Counted from the stretch's first letter, positions 46,916 through 57,237 are shown. The stretch is DNA of 64,000 nucleotides from VRUE01 sp963753585 (GCA_963753585.1 CAVWCU010000001.1:1981681-2045680), one strand, 5' to 3'. Translations and numbers: made by a program. The notes: a model not told the origin generated them from the sequence alone.

Positions 46916-47830
46916 CTACTTCACCGGCCTTCCTTCCTCGACCCGGGTGCCGAGCACCTTCACGTAGAGCGTGGCGATCGCCAGCACGCAGATGAAGATC
47001 AGCACCGATACGGCGGAGCCCAGACCCAGGTTGAGGCGCGAGATCAGCTGGTTGAAACCGAGGATCGAGACCGATTCGGTGTCCTGGGCACCGGCGGTCA
47101 TGATGTAGATCGTGTCGAAGACGCGGAAGGCGTCGAGGGTGCGGAAGAGCAGCGCGACGAGGATCGCCGGCTTCATCAGCGGCAGGGTGATGCGGACGAA
47201 GCGTTGCCAGGCGCTGGCTCCGTCGACCTTCGCCGCCTCGTAGAGCTGGCCGTCGATCGTCACCAGCCCGGCGAGCAGCAGCAGCGCCATGAAGGGCGTC
47301 GTCTTCCAGACCTCGGCCATGATGATCACGGCGAAGGAGCTGAAGCGGTCGCCGAACCAGTCCATTTCGTCGGAGATCAGCGGCAGGTTGTTGACGAAGC
47401 CACTGTCGGGCGCGAAGGCGAACTGCCAGGAGAAGGCGGCGACCACGGTGATGATCCCGTAGGGGATGAGGACGGCGGTGCGGACCACGCCGCGTCCGAA
47501 GATCGCGCGGTGCATGACAAGGGCGATCACCATCCCCAGCACCAGCTCGATCGAGACCGTGACCACGGTGAGGAAGACGGTGTTGAAGAGGTCGGTCCAC
47601 CAGAGCTGCGAGCTCAGCACCGAGGTGTAGTTGTCGAAGCCGACGAAGCCGCCCTCGTCGGGGAAGCGCAGGTCGATCTGCTGGACCGAGAGGACGATCG
47701 CGTAGCCAATCGGATAGGCGGTGACGGCGAGCATCGCGATCACCGCCGGTGCGCAGAGGAGCCAGGCCAGCCGGTGCTCGGAGCGGGTCCGCTCGCTGGC
47801 TGCGGGGTGTCTCGGCACGTGCGCCTCCAT
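46916..47830 (-). CDS. Sugar ABC transporter permease (MalF type)
   Basis: A 304-residue protein with six membrane helices and EAA loop YEAAKVDGASAWQRFVRITLPLMKPA. It pairs with the MalG-type permease, and the order binding protein-MalF-MalG-ATPase resembles the mycobacterial LpqY-SugABC trehalose importer. The substrate cannot be read from sequence. Its first base is shared with the stop region of the binding protein gene. Confidence 0.9.
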   Translation of the reverse strand: MEAHVPRHPAASERTRSEHRLAWLLCAPAVIAMLAVTAYPIGYAIVLSVQQIDLRFPDEGGFVGFDNYTSVLSSQLWWTDLFNTVFLTVVTVSIELVLGMVIALVMHRAIFGRGVVRTAVLIPYGIITVVAAFSWQFAFAPDSGFVNNLPLISDEMDWFGDRFSSFAVIIMAEVWKTTPFMALLLLAGLVTIDGQLYEAAKVDGASAWQRFVRITLPLMKPAILVALLFRTLDAFRVFDTIYIMTAGAQDTESVSILGFNQLISRLNLGLGSAVSVLIFICVLAIATLYVKVLGTRVEEGRPVK

Positions 47831-49110
47831 CAGAGCAGCCCTTCCCGCTTGACCGCGTCTTCGAGGTTGGAGCGCAGCTCGTCATATGTCGGGGTCGGGT
47901 CCTCTGGGTCGATCTTGTCGGGTGGGTGCAGCGAGCGCTGCACAGCGAGGCTGACGTCCTGGTAGGCGGCGCTGGCCGGCCGCGGCCCCGCCCCTTCGAT
48001 CGATTCCTTGACCAGCTCGGCGAAGCCGGGGTACGCCTCGGTCACGGTTTTGGTCGAGTAGAGGTCCGAGCGCGAGGGAGGAAGGCCGTCGAGTTCGACC
48101 GCCGTCATCTGGCTCTGGCGACCGGCGAGGCAGGCTGCCGCGTCGAAGGCGACGTCCTTGTTCTCCGAGAAAGAGCTGACCGCGAGGTTGAAGCCGCCGA
48201 GCGGGGGCTTGCTGGGCCGGTCGGCGTCGATCCCCGGGAAGCGGGCGAAGCCCATCTTCTTGGCGATCTCAGGCGCTTCTTCGGTGGCGCTCGCGTAGGC
48301 GAAGGTGTAGTTGGTCATGAACGCCGACTCGCCGCTCTCGAAGGCGATCCGCGCGGTGTCCTCGTTGGAGGTGGAGAGACTGGGCGGCGCCGCGGAAGAG
48401 TTGGCGAAGCGACCCATCACCTCGAGCGCCCGCGTCGTCGGGCCCTCGGCGAGCTCGACCGTTTCCGGCCCGGAGAGGAGCTGCGTCCCGGCGCTCTCGA
48501 TCAGCGCGTTGGCCCAGACCGTGAAGCCCTCGTAGCGGTTGGCCTGGACCTGGATCGTGCCGGCGTTATCGCGTCCCAACCCTTCGGCCTGGTCGATCAT
48601 CTGGTCCCAGGTGCGCGGCGCTTTTTTCACCAGGTCTTTGCGGTACCAGAGCAACTGGGTGTTGGTGTTGAACGGGGCGGCATAGAGCTTGCCCTCGAAC
48701 GACGCCGTCTCGATCACGCCAGGGAAAACCCTTTCGGTCACTTCCCGCTTGCGCTTGCCGGTCCACTCATCGACCCAGCCGGCGTTGGCGAACTCGCCGG
48801 TCCAGATCACGTCCATGCCGACGATGTCGATCGAGGAGTCCTCGGCGCCGAGCCGCCGGACCAGCTGTTCGCGTTGCTGGCTGGCGTCGGTGGGGAGGAA
48901 TTCCGGTTCGACCGTGTAGCGGCCGTTCGATTCTTCCGAGCAGCGTTTCGAGACTTCCTCGATCGAGCCGCCGGGCTGGATCGCGACGAAGAAGGTCAGC
49001 GTGCGCTCGCCCGAGCCCTCGGAGCTATCGCCGCAAGAGGTGAGCCCGGCGATTGCCAGAACCGATATGCCCAAGCACAGCACCGTCTTGGTTGCCACCC
49101 GAGCTGTCAA
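47830..49110 (-). CDS. Sugar-binding lipoprotein of ABC importer
   Basis: A 426-residue extracellular solute-binding protein (family 1). Signal peptide with lipobox LTSC, lipidated Cys26, followed by a Ser/Gly linker. Mature motifs: DIVGMDVIWTGEFANAGWVD, LYAAPFNTNTQLLWYRKDLV and GGFNLAVSSFSENKD. It captures a sugar or glycoside outside the membrane and delivers it to the two permeases. First gene of the four-gene operon. Confidence 0.9.
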   Translation of the reverse strand: MTARVATKTVLCLGISVLAIAGLTSCGDSSEGSGERTLTFFVAIQPGGSIEEVSKRCSEESNGRYTVEPEFLPTDASQQREQLVRRLGAEDSSIDIVGMDVIWTGEFANAGWVDEWTGKRKREVTERVFPGVIETASFEGKLYAAPFNTNTQLLWYRKDLVKKAPRTWDQMIDQAEGLGRDNAGTIQVQANRYEGFTVWANALIESAGTQLLSGPETVELAEGPTTRALEVMGRFANSSAAPPSLSTSNEDTARIAFESGESAFMTNYTFAYASATEEAPEIAKKMGFARFPGIDADRPSKPPLGGFNLAVSSFSENKDVAFDAAACLAGRQSQMTAVELDGLPPSRSDLYSTKTVTEAYPGFAELVKESIEGAGPRPASAAYQDVSLAVQRSLHPPDKIDPEDPTPTYDELRSNLEDAVKREGLL

Positions 49111-49197
49111 TTCCGTCCCTCCATCTACGCCCCCGCGCGTGGCGGGGGCGCACCGATGGAGATGCCCGGATCGGCCCGTGGCTAAACAGCATCAAAC

Positions 49198-49226
49198 CCG
49201 GAGGCCGCCGGGCCGGCGGCCTCCGG
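49198..49226. terminator. Terminator-like palindrome
   Basis: CCGGAGGCCGCCGG and its complement with a single base between, followed on the minus strand by GTTTGAT. It stands 18 bases after the stop of the secreted-protein gene at 49245. Confidence 0.7.
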
Positions 49227-49244
49227 AGAAAGGGTTATGCGGGC

Positions 49245-50198
49245 CTAGCCTTGGCCCTTCAGCCTGGTCTTGAGCGTGTCCTTGCTGACCCGCCCGATCA
49301 GGTCAGTCGCCCTGGCAGTGACCTTCAGTTGCAGGGCCCGGCTCTTGGCCAGGTCGCCGAGCTTCTCCTTCAGCTTTTTCGGGAATTTGAGCGTGAAGCG
49401 GGTGATTTTGCCCGGCGTCACCGTTTTCGTCCCACCGCTCAATTTGGCTTTTTTCCCTTTGCCCAGCTTGGCGACACCGGTGACGGTCACGGGCGCACTG
49501 TTGGTGGTTGTGACCAGGACTACGACGGAGCCTTTTCGCTTGATTATCGAAGAGGCGTCGACCGCGACGGTCGGGCAGTCGCCCTGCGTTGCTGCGCTCT
49601 GCGGGCATTTGTCTTGGGTCTCGTCGCCGAAGCCGTCGTTGTCGGCGTCGGGCTCAACCACAGCGGTAATCGGGTTCTGGCGCCCGGCTTCTTCCCCGAG
49701 GCTGGTAGCGGTCGAGCCTGAGGTCACGTTGCCGGTGAAGACCGCCACGCGATCGCCTGGGTTGCCTGTGTTGCAAAACACGGTCACCACCATGCCCGAC
49801 GCTGCCCCGGAGGTCCCCAGGAAGTCGCCGGCTTGAACCGGAATCCTCGCACCGAACGTGTTCAGTCCGGTCGTGATCGGGGCTGGTGAGCTTTCCCCCA
49901 CCACTTTGAACTGATTAGGTGCTCCCGTGGGGCGGAAGATCTTGAGCGATTGAGTCAGGATGCCGGGCGATATCGGCACGATATTGAAGGTCCAGCGGGT
50001 TATCACCCCTGCGCTGGGCACCTGTGCCGGGAGTGGACTGCCGGGAGCATTTGCCGCTGAGAGATACGTGACGTTTAGGGTCGAGGCATTGCCAAGGCAC
50101 TGGTTGCCCACTTCAGTGGATGCCACTGCCGGTTGTGCGGCGAGTAGTGCCAACGCTGCCGTAAGTCCGAGAATTGCGAGGAGGCTTCGCTTTGCCAT
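49245..50198 (-). CDS. Secreted protein with Ca-binding-like motif (paralogue 2)
   Basis: A 317-residue protein built like the one at 43823: signal peptide (MAKRSLLAILGLTAALALLA), two Cys in the first domain, VVEPDADNDGFGDETQDKCP motif, and a C-terminal domain with GVAKLGKGKKAKLSGGTK and FTLKFPKKLKEKLGDLAKS. The shared GKGKKAKLSG block shows clear common ancestry. The two copies flank the sugar importer operon, suggesting duplication before or after insertion of that operon. Function unknown. Confidence 0.7.
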   Translation of the reverse strand: MAKRSLLAILGLTAALALLAAQPAVASTEVGNQCLGNASTLNVTYLSAANAPGSPLPAQVPSAGVITRWTFNIVPISPGILTQSLKIFRPTGAPNQFKVVGESSPAPITTGLNTFGARIPVQAGDFLGTSGAASGMVVTVFCNTGNPGDRVAVFTGNVTSGSTATSLGEEAGRQNPITAVVEPDADNDGFGDETQDKCPQSAATQGDCPTVAVDASSIIKRKGSVVVLVTTTNSAPVTVTGVAKLGKGKKAKLSGGTKTVTPGKITRFTLKFPKKLKEKLGDLAKSRALQLKVTARATDLIGRVSKDTLKTRLKGQG

Positions 50199-50248
50199 CC
50201 GTCTTCCTTTCGTCTCGAGGGACGATCAAAAAGCTTGCTGGAGATCGA

Positions 50249-50284
50249 GTGCAGAGCCTACGCGCTAGCGCGTAGGCTCTGCAC
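50249..50284. terminator. Perfect 36-bp palindrome at purL end
   Basis: GTGCAGAGCCTACGCGCT followed by its exact complement, centred on 50266/50267, covering the purL stop codon (50265-50267). It could end the purL transcript, although the T-rich stretch (AAGCTTTTTGATC) comes 16 bases later, or act as a dimeric protein site. Confidence 0.6.
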
Positions 50285-52466
50285 GATTCTTCAGCGAGCT
50301 CCATGCCCTCTCGGCCGCTTCGAGAGGGATCGAGACCCCGAGTTCTCCCGCCGCGAGATTGAGCGCTTCGCCGGAGGCCTCTCCGAGGAGGAGGAGGAGC
50401 GATGACTCGGTTGACAGCGCTTCGAGCGCCGCGCGATCCCCGCTGAGGACGAAGCCGCCCGTCCCTTCGCCGAAGAGCGCCTCCTCCGGGGAGAGGCCGC
50501 GGTCCAGGAGAGGGGACAGGTCGACGCTGAAGCCGAGCCCGGAAGCGATCGCACACTCGGCCAGAGCGCAGGCGAGGCCGCCGTCGCTGACATCGTGCGC
50601 CGAGGAGAGCTTGCCGGCGCGGACGGCCTCGCGGACCGTGGTGCAGGCTGCGGCGACGGAGGCGACCTCGGGTTGGGGAAGGCCCATCTCCAGCTCGCCG
50701 CGCAGCTTCGCCAGCTCGGAGCCGGCGAGGGAGGGGGCGAAAGGCCCGAGCAGGGCGATCGCGTCGCCCTCCTTGACGAAGGCGCTGCCGCCGGCGCGGG
50801 CCGGATCGGGAAGCTCGCCGACCATGCCGACCACCGGGGTCGGGTAGATCGGGCCTTCCGGTCCCTCGTTGTAGAGGGAGACGTTGCCGCCGACGACGGG
50901 AACGCCGAGCGCGTTGCAGGTGTCGGCGAGGCCGCTGACCGCTCGGTCGAGCTGCCAGGCGGGGGCCGGTTTCTCGGGATTGCCGAAGTTGAGGCAGTTG
51001 GTCAGGCCAAGCGGCTCGGCGCCGACGCAGGCGAGGTTCTGGGCGCACTCGAGCACCGCCTCGACCGTGCCCGCGTAGGGGTCGCAGGCGACCCGCCGCC
51101 CGTTGCCGTCGATCGAGACGGCGATCGCGTTGCCCGCCTCGGGGATCTGCAACACGGCGGCGTCGGCCGACTCGGGCCGCTGCACCGTCCGCGAGCCAAC
51201 CACCGAGTCGTACTGCTCGAATGCCCAGCGCTTCGAGGCGACGCTGGGGGAGGCGAGCAGCGCCAGCAGCGTCTCCTCGGCAGGGGCGCCGGGGTCTAGC
51301 GTCGCCCGGTTTCCGTAGATCCACCCCTCCGGCTCGGCCGGGCTGAGGTCGTAGAGCGGGCAGCCCTCGACCAGGGCCTCGACCGGCATCTCGCCGACGA
51401 CATCGTCACCGCGGAGTATCCGCACCAGCCCGCTGTCGGTGACCACGCCTATCTCCGCCGCACCGGTCTGCCATTTCTCGCAGACGGCGAGTACCTCACC
51501 CACCTTCTCCGGCTCGACCACGCCGAGCATCCGCTCCTGGGACTCGGAGACCATGATCTCGAAGGGCTCCATGTCGGCCTCGCGCAGCGGCACCCGCGCC
51601 ACGTCGAGGTCGATGCCGACGCCGCCGGCCGAGGCCATCTCCGCGGCCGAGGAGGTCAGGCCCGCGGCACCCAGATCCTGCAGCGAGACCAGCAGCCCCT
51701 TCTCCAGCAGCTCCAGGCAGCACTCCAGGACCTTGGACTCCTCGAAAGGGTCGCCGATCTGCACGGTCGGGCGCTTCGCCTCGTCGCCCTCGCCGAGCTC
51801 GGCCGAGGCCAGCACCGAAGCGCCACCGATCCCGTCGCGGCCGGTCGACGCCCCCATCAGGACGACGGCGTTGCCGACCCCTGCGGCGGCCGCGCGCACC
51901 ATGTCCGCCTGCTTGGCGATCCCCACGCACATCGCGTTGACCAGGCAGTTGTGCTCGTAGGGGGCCTCGAAGTAGATCTCGCCGCCGACGTTCGCCACCC
52001 CGATCGAGTTGCCGTAGTGGCCGATGCCGCGCACAGCGCCGTCGAGCAGGTGGCGCGAGCGCACCGAGTCCAGCTCGCCGAAGCGCAGCGAGTCGAGGAT
52101 CGCGATCGGACGCGCGCCGAGGGCGAAGACGTCGCGCAGGATCCCGCCGACCCCGGTGGCCGCGCCCTGGAAGGGCTCGACCGCGCTCGGGTGGTTGTGG
52201 GACTCGACCTTGAAGGCGATCGCGTAGCCGCTGCCAATGTCGACCGCGCCGGCGTTCTCGCCCGGCCCCATCACCACCCGCTCGCCCTCGGTCGGCAGCC
52301 GGCGCAGCAGCTTGCGCGAGTGCTTGTAGGCGCAGTGCTCGGACCAGAGCAGGCTGAACATCGCCAGCTCGACGTCGTTCGGCTCCCGCCCCAGCTTTTC
52401 GACGATCAGCTCGAACTCCGAGTCGGTAAGCCCCAGCTCGCGGTGCTTGGCGGTCTCGACCGTCAT
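50265..52466 (-). CDS. purL: Phosphoribosylformylglycinamidine synthase, large subunit
   Basis: A 733-residue small-type PurL that works with PurQ and PurS. Motifs: SEHCAYKHSRKLLRRLPTEG, KVESHNHPSAVEPFQGAATG and the repeated AIRS-like half with VGGNVSLYN and VSDGGLACALAECAIAS. Full length and uninterrupted. Its start overlaps the purQ stop by four bases. Last gene of the purC-purS-purQ-purL operon. Confidence 0.95.
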   Translation of the reverse strand: MTVETAKHRELGLTDSEFELIVEKLGREPNDVELAMFSLLWSEHCAYKHSRKLLRRLPTEGERVVMGPGENAGAVDIGSGYAIAFKVESHNHPSAVEPFQGAATGVGGILRDVFALGARPIAILDSLRFGELDSVRSRHLLDGAVRGIGHYGNSIGVANVGGEIYFEAPYEHNCLVNAMCVGIAKQADMVRAAAAGVGNAVVLMGASTGRDGIGGASVLASAELGEGDEAKRPTVQIGDPFEESKVLECCLELLEKGLLVSLQDLGAAGLTSSAAEMASAGGVGIDLDVARVPLREADMEPFEIMVSESQERMLGVVEPEKVGEVLAVCEKWQTGAAEIGVVTDSGLVRILRGDDVVGEMPVEALVEGCPLYDLSPAEPEGWIYGNRATLDPGAPAEETLLALLASPSVASKRWAFEQYDSVVGSRTVQRPESADAAVLQIPEAGNAIAVSIDGNGRRVACDPYAGTVEAVLECAQNLACVGAEPLGLTNCLNFGNPEKPAPAWQLDRAVSGLADTCNALGVPVVGGNVSLYNEGPEGPIYPTPVVGMVGELPDPARAGGSAFVKEGDAIALLGPFAPSLAGSELAKLRGELEMGLPQPEVASVAAACTTVREAVRAGKLSSAHDVSDGGLACALAECAIASGLGFSVDLSPLLDRGLSPEEALFGEGTGGFVLSGDRAALEALSTESSLLLLLGEASGEALNLAAGELGVSIPLEAAERAWSSLKNRAEPTR

Positions 52467-53134
52467 GCCGGGATCCCGGTCGCCGCGACGGCTTCGAAGA
52501 CGCGCAGCCCGTCGGTCGATCCCGTCAGCGGGTCGACCGCGTGCTCGGGATGCGGCATCAGCCCGACGACGTTCCCAGCCTCGTTGCGCACCCCGGCGAT
52601 GTCCCGCGTCGACCCGTTCGGGTTCTGCCCCGGCGCGTAGCGGTAGGCGACCTGCCCGTTCTCCTCGAGCCCGTCCAGCACCTCATCTGGCGCGTAGTAG
52701 CGCCCTTCCCCATGCTTAGCCGGAATCGACAACGTGGGCCGATGGGCCTCAAAGCGATCTATATCTTCGCTTTCAGGCCCATCGGCGGTGATTTCGACCT
52801 GGCGGCAGGTGAAGCGGAGGCTCTCGTTGAGGAGGAGAGCGCCGGGGAGCAGGCCCGCCTCGCAGAGGACCTGGAAGCCGTTGCAGATGCCCAGCACCGG
52901 GCCGCCCGTCGCGGCGAACTCCGCAACCGCCTCCATCGCCGGGGAGAAACGGGCGATCGCGCCGGCGCGCAGGTAGTCGCCGTAGGAGAAGCCACCGGGG
53001 ACGACGACCGCGTCTATCCCCTCCAGGTCGCGCTCCTCGTGCCAGACCAGGCGTGCCTCTCCGAGCAGCGAGCAGGCGTGCAGGGCGTCCCGCTCGTCGC
53101 AGGAGCCGGGGAACTGGAGCACTCCCCAGTGCAT
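52463..53134 (-). CDS. purQ: Phosphoribosylformylglycinamidine synthase, glutaminase subunit
   Basis: A protein of 223 residues from the ATG at 53134. Class I glutamine amidotransferase supplying ammonia to PurL: oxyanion region VVPGGFSYGDYLRAG, nucleophile Cys in LGICNGFQVLCEAG and the His-Glu pair in MPHPEHAVDP. TGATG overlap with purS upstream. Confidence 0.95.
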   Translation of the reverse strand: MHWGVLQFPGSCDERDALHACSLLGEARLVWHEERDLEGIDAVVVPGGFSYGDYLRAGAIARFSPAMEAVAEFAATGGPVLGICNGFQVLCEAGLLPGALLLNESLRFTCRQVEITADGPESEDIDRFEAHRPTLSIPAKHGEGRYYAPDEVLDGLEENGQVAYRYAPGQNPNGSTRDIAGVRNEAGNVVGLMPHPEHAVDPLTGSTDGLRVFEAVAATGIPA

Positions 53135-53367
53135 CAGGCGGCGCCGTCGAGGCGCTCGATCTCGTAGTCCTCGATCAACGGGTTGGCGAGCAGCTTCTCG
53201 CAGAGCTCGCCCAGCTGCTCGGGGTCGTCGGCCTCGAGCTCGACCATCCGCCCGACCCGCACGTGCTCGATCCCCTCGAAGCCGAGCGCCGGCAGGGCCC
53301 GCTCGACCGCCTTGCCCTGGGGGTCGAGGATCCCCTCCTTGGGACGGATAAGCACCCGCGCCTTCAG
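53134..53367 (-). CDS. purS: Phosphoribosylformylglycinamidine synthase, PurS subunit
   Basis: A small subunit of 73-77 residues bridging PurL and PurQ. Sequence RVLIRPKEGILDPQGKAVER and HVRVGRMVELEADDPEQL are diagnostic. No ATG is available. A CTG at 53367 overlapping the purC stop (CTGA) gives the family-typical N-terminus LKARVLIR; the alternative is GTG at 53355. I prefer the CTG because of the overlap and fit to family length. Confidence 0.85.
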   Translation of the reverse strand: MKARVLIRPKEGILDPQGKAVERALPALGFEGIEHVRVGRMVELEADDPEQLGELCEKLLANPLIEDYEIERLDGAA

Positions 53368-54214
53368 AAGGAGCGCTCCGTGATCCGCTCGTAGGCCTCG
53401 ACGTACTTCGCCCGTGTCTGCTCGACCACGTCGGGCGGCAGCTCCGGGGCGGGCGGCGTGTGGTCCCAGCCCTTTCGCGTCGGCCCAGTCGCGCACGAAC
53501 TGCTTGTCGAAGGAAGGTTGTGTCTTGCCCGGCTCGTAACGGTCGGCCGGCCAGAAGCGCGAGGAGTCGGGGGTGAGGACCTCGTCGGCGAGGACGATCT
53601 CGGCACCGGCGTGGCGACCCAGCTCGAACTTGGTGTCGGCGAGGACGATCCCTCGCTCGGCCGCGTGCTCGGCACCGCGCACGTAGACCTCGATCGATAT
53701 GCGCCGCAGCTCCTCCATCAGCGCCCGGTCGCCGACGATCTCGGCGGCGCGGTCGAAGTCGACGTTCTCGTCGTGGTCGCCGATCTCGGCCTTCGTCGCC
53801 GGGGTGAAGATCGGTTCCGGGCAGCTTGTCGGACTCGAGCAGGCCGGCCGGCAGCTCGATCCCGCAGACCGTTCCGTCGCGCTTGTATTCCTTCCAGCCC
53901 GAGCCGGAGAGATAGCCGCGCACGACGCACTCGACCGGGTACATCTCCAGCCGCCGCACCCGCATCGCCCGTTCGGCCACCTCTTCGGGCACGTCGGCGG
54001 AGACGAAGTGGTTGGGGACGATGTCGGCGGTCAGCTCGAACCAGAATTCCGAGATCCGGTTCAGCACCTTTCCCTTGTCGGGGATCGGCGTCGGCATCAC
54101 CACGTCGTAGATCGAGATCCGGTCGGAGGCGACCATCAGCAGGTCGTCCTCCCACTCGTAGATCTCGCGGACCTTCCCCGACGAATGAAGCTTCAAATCT
54201 TGGACCGGCGGCAC
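53364..54214 (-). CDS. purC: SAICAR synthetase, two frameshifts
   Basis: First gene of the operon, starting at GTG 54214 (VPPVQDLKLHSSGKVREIYE). Motifs MVASDRISIYDVVMPTPIPD and CVVRGYLSGSGWKEYK lie in the first frame. At about 53818 (CCCGGAACC) one surplus base moves the frame, which continues through AEIGDHDENVDFDRAAEIVG and DTKFELGRHAGAE. At about 53475 (AAAGGGCTGG) a second surplus base moves it again to finish as DVVEQTRAKYVEAYERITER. Deleting one base at each place gives a normal PurC, so sequence errors are likely. Confidence 0.85.
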
Positions 54215-54300
54215 GGACTCGATGCTAGCTCCCGAGGGTCGGAGCCGCTTCTCGCGCCATGACAGGACCCGCGCGCCATTACGTGCGATCCTTCTTCTCG

Positions 54301-55630
54301 ATGCTTCCCCCGGAACCATCGAGTCCGCCCGTCGTCCAGACCCTCCGCTGGGCCTTCCGGCCACTGCCCTTTCATGCAGGAGTGCCGCGAGCGGATCGGC
54401 GAGAACTTCAGCGTCAAGTTCCTCGGCTTCGAGCGGCCGATGGTGATGATCTCCGACCCGGCCGCGATCAAGGCCCTCTACACGGAGCGCGCCCACGGCC
54501 TGCCGCCGGGCCGCGAGGTCTTCCTCGAGCCGGTGCTCGGCTCGCGCTCGCTGCTGCTGCTCGAAGGCGCCGACCACCTCGCCCACCGCAAGCTGATGCT
54601 GCCCGCCTTCCACGGCGAGCGGATGCGTTCGTACGAGCCGATCATGGAAGAGATCGTCGACGCCAGCATCGACTCCTGGCCGCTGGGGGAGGAATTCCGC
54701 ATTCATCCCCAGATGCAGGCGATCACCCTGGACATCATCCTGCGCGTCGTCTTCGGCGTCGCCGAGGGCCCCCGCCTGGAGAAGCTCCGCCGCCTGCTCA
54801 CCGACGTGCTGGAGGAGACCGCGTCCCCGTTCACCCAGCTGGTGGCGCTGGCGACGAGGCGCTTCACCAAACGCGGGCCCTGCGCCCAGTTCGAGGGACA
54901 GCTGCGGGCGGTCGACGAGCTGCTCTACGCCGAGATCTCCGAGCGACGCGCCGAGGAAAGCTTCGAGGAGCGCGACGACATCCTCTCGATCCTGATGGCG
55001 GCCCGTTTCGAGGACGGCGAGGGGCTGGCCGACGTCGACCTGCGCGACCAACTGCTCACGCTGCTGCTCGCCGGCCACGAGACGACGGCGACCGCGCTGG
55101 CCTGGACCTTCGACCTCTTGCTCCGCCACCCCGAGCCACTGCGGCGCCTGCGCGACTCGATCGAGGCGGGCGAGGACGAGTACATGCGGGCGACGATCAC
55201 CGAGGCCCTGCGCCTGCGCCCCGTGGTGCCGCTGGCCGGCCGCCGCCTCAATGCCGAGCTCAGCGTCGACGGCCTCACCCTGCCCGCCGGCACCGACGTG
55301 ACGCCGGCGATCTGGCTCACCCACACCCGCGCCGACGTCTACCCCGAGCCCTTCGCCTTCCGCCCCGAGCGCTTCCTCGAGGAGGGGCCGGACACCTACG
55401 CCTGGGTTCCCTTCGGTGGCGGCGTGCGTCGCTGCATCGGCGCCGCCTTCTCCGAGTTCGAGATGCGGATCGTCCTGCGCGAGGTGCTGACCCGCTGCGA
55501 GCTGCACAAGGCCGACCCGGCACCGGAGAAGATCGGCCGCCGCAGCATCACCCTCTCGCCGCGCGGCGGCACCCCGGTCGTCCTCACCGCCCGCCACCCG
55601 GCGCGCGAGCGCGATCTGGTCGCCGCCTAG
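54301..55630 (+). CDS. Cytochrome P450, one frameshift near 5' end
   Basis: A protein of about 440 residues. The N-terminus (MLPPEPSSPPVVQTLRWAFR) is in one frame to about 54372. The rest starts as MQECRERIGENFSVKF in the next frame, one surplus base (TTTCATG) apart. P450 motifs: I-helix AGHETTATALAW, ExxR in EALRLRP, and the haem-binding loop PFGGGVRRCIG with the Cys ligand. The substrate is unknown. It is divergent from purC and convergent with the glutaredoxin-like gene. Confidence 0.88.
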
Positions 55631-55933
55631 TCCTTCTGCGCAGCAGCCTGGGCCGCCGGGTGCTCACGAGCCCAGCGCGCGATCGGGCCCGAGCCGGAGA
55701 TGACCTCGCCGTCGTCGAGCACGAGGATCGGCACCTCGTTGGTGCCGCTCAGCTCCCGCACCTCGGTCCGGTCGTCCCCGCGGCTGCCCCAGGTCCAGAA
55801 AGCCATCCGGTAGCCGCCGACGGTCTTGATCTCGTAGTCGTACCCGGCCGCGTCGAGCGCCTTGCCCGCCTTGGCGCAGGGATGCGGCAAATCCAGGCCC
55901 CAGTTTCTTCTGCCCGCAGGTGTAGAGAATCAT
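55627..55933 (-). CDS. Glutaredoxin/GST-N-like protein, one frameshift
   Basis: From the ATG at 55933 the protein begins MILYTCGQKKLG, then the frame shifts at the GGGG run near 55895 and continues as LPHPCAKAGKALDAAGYDYE, with VPILVLDDGEVISGSGPI, a typical glutaredoxin/GST N-terminal fold of about 100 residues. Cys residues in TCG and HPCAK may be redox active. Removing one base restores a single frame. Its end overlaps the P450 end by four bases. Confidence 0.72.
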
Positions 55934-55952
55934 TGCCGGCCACCTTATCCGT

Positions 55953-57237
55953 TCAGCGCAGCGCTTCCAGCCGCTCGAAGATCTCGGGAATGTGGGTGAG
56001 GTAGGCGCCGTAGTCGAAGACGGCATCGAGGTCCAGGTCGGGAGCCGCCTCGGCGAGCAGGTCGCGGAACTCGGTGCCCGTGTCCCACGCCTTCTGGGCG
56101 TTCTCCTGGACGACCCGGTAAGCGTCGTCGCGAGTCATGCCGGACTCGACCAGCGCCGTCAGGGCACGCTGGCTGAAGAGGGCGCCGTGGGTGAGGTCGA
56201 GGTTCTCGAGCATGCGGTCGGTGCGGACCGTCATCCCGGTGGCGACCTTGGTCGCCAGGTCCTGCATGTAGTCGAGGCAGATCGTCGCGTCGGGGAGGAT
56301 CACCCGCTCGGCGCCGGAGTGGGAGATGTCGCGCTCGTGCCAGAGCGCGACGTTCTCCAGACCGGTCTGGGCGTAGCCGCGCAGGACGCGGGCGAGGCCG
56401 GTGATCCGCTCGGTGCGGATCGGGTTGCGCTTGTGCGGCATCGCCGAGGAGCCCTTCTGCTTGCCGGAGGCGAACGGCTCCTCGACCTCGCGCACCTCTG
56501 TGCGCTGCAGGTTGCGCACCTCGGTCGCGAAGCGCTCCAGACCGGCGCCGGCGATCGCGCATGCGCGAGGTGAGGACGGCGTGGCGGTCGCGGGGGATCA
56601 CCTGTGTCGCCACGTCCTCGCGCCCGAGCCCGAGCCGCTCCATCACCCGCGCCTCGACCGCGGGCGACACCGATGCGTAGGTGCCGACTGCGCCGGAGAG
56701 CTTGCCGAAGGAGAGCTGCTCGAAGGCGTCGGTGAGCCGCGCCAGGTTGCGGTCGGCCTCGAAGGCGAAGCCGGCAAGGCGCAGGCCGAAGGTGGTCGGC
56801 TCGGCGTGGACGCCGTGGGTGCGGCCGACGCAGAGGGTGTCCCGATGCTCCATCGCCCGCTCCACCAGCGCATCGCGATAGGCGCGCGCACCCTTCAGCA
56901 CCACCTCCCCGGCCTCGCGCAACTGCAACGCCAACGCCGTGTCGAGCACGTCGGAAGAGGTCAGCCCATAGTGGATCCAGCGCCCATGCTCACCAACCGA
57001 CTCGGCCACCACGTCCACGAACGCCGCCACGTCATGGTCGGTCACCTTCTCCCGCTCGTTGACGGCCTCGACGGTGAACGCCGCGCCGGCTCGGCAGGCT
57101 TCCGCAGCTTCCCTGGGAACGACACCCTCCTCGGCCCAGGCTTCCGTCGCCGCCAGCTCGACCTCCAGCCAGCACTCCAGCTTCCGCTGCGGTGACCAAA
57201 CCTCGCCGATCTCTGCCCGCGTGTATCGAGGAATCAC
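55953..57237 (-). CDS. purB: Adenylosuccinate lyase, one frameshift
   Basis: Catalyses two steps of purine synthesis. The first frame runs from ATG 57237 with MIPRYTRAEIGEVWSPQRKL, RWIHYGLTSSDVLDTALALQ and VGRTHGVHAEPTTFGL to RDRHAVLTS. Near 56560 one surplus base shifts to the frame with FATEVRNLQRTEVREVEEPF and the family signature KGSSAMPHKRNPIRTERI. With the base removed the enzyme is about 430 residues, normal length. Its start overlaps the purE stop by four bases. Confidence 0.88.

Noticed and set aside
52463..55597. A 1044-codon open frame on the minus strand
   Set aside because: It runs through purQ, part of purC and the opposite strand of the P450. Only the purQ and purC parts have protein family support.
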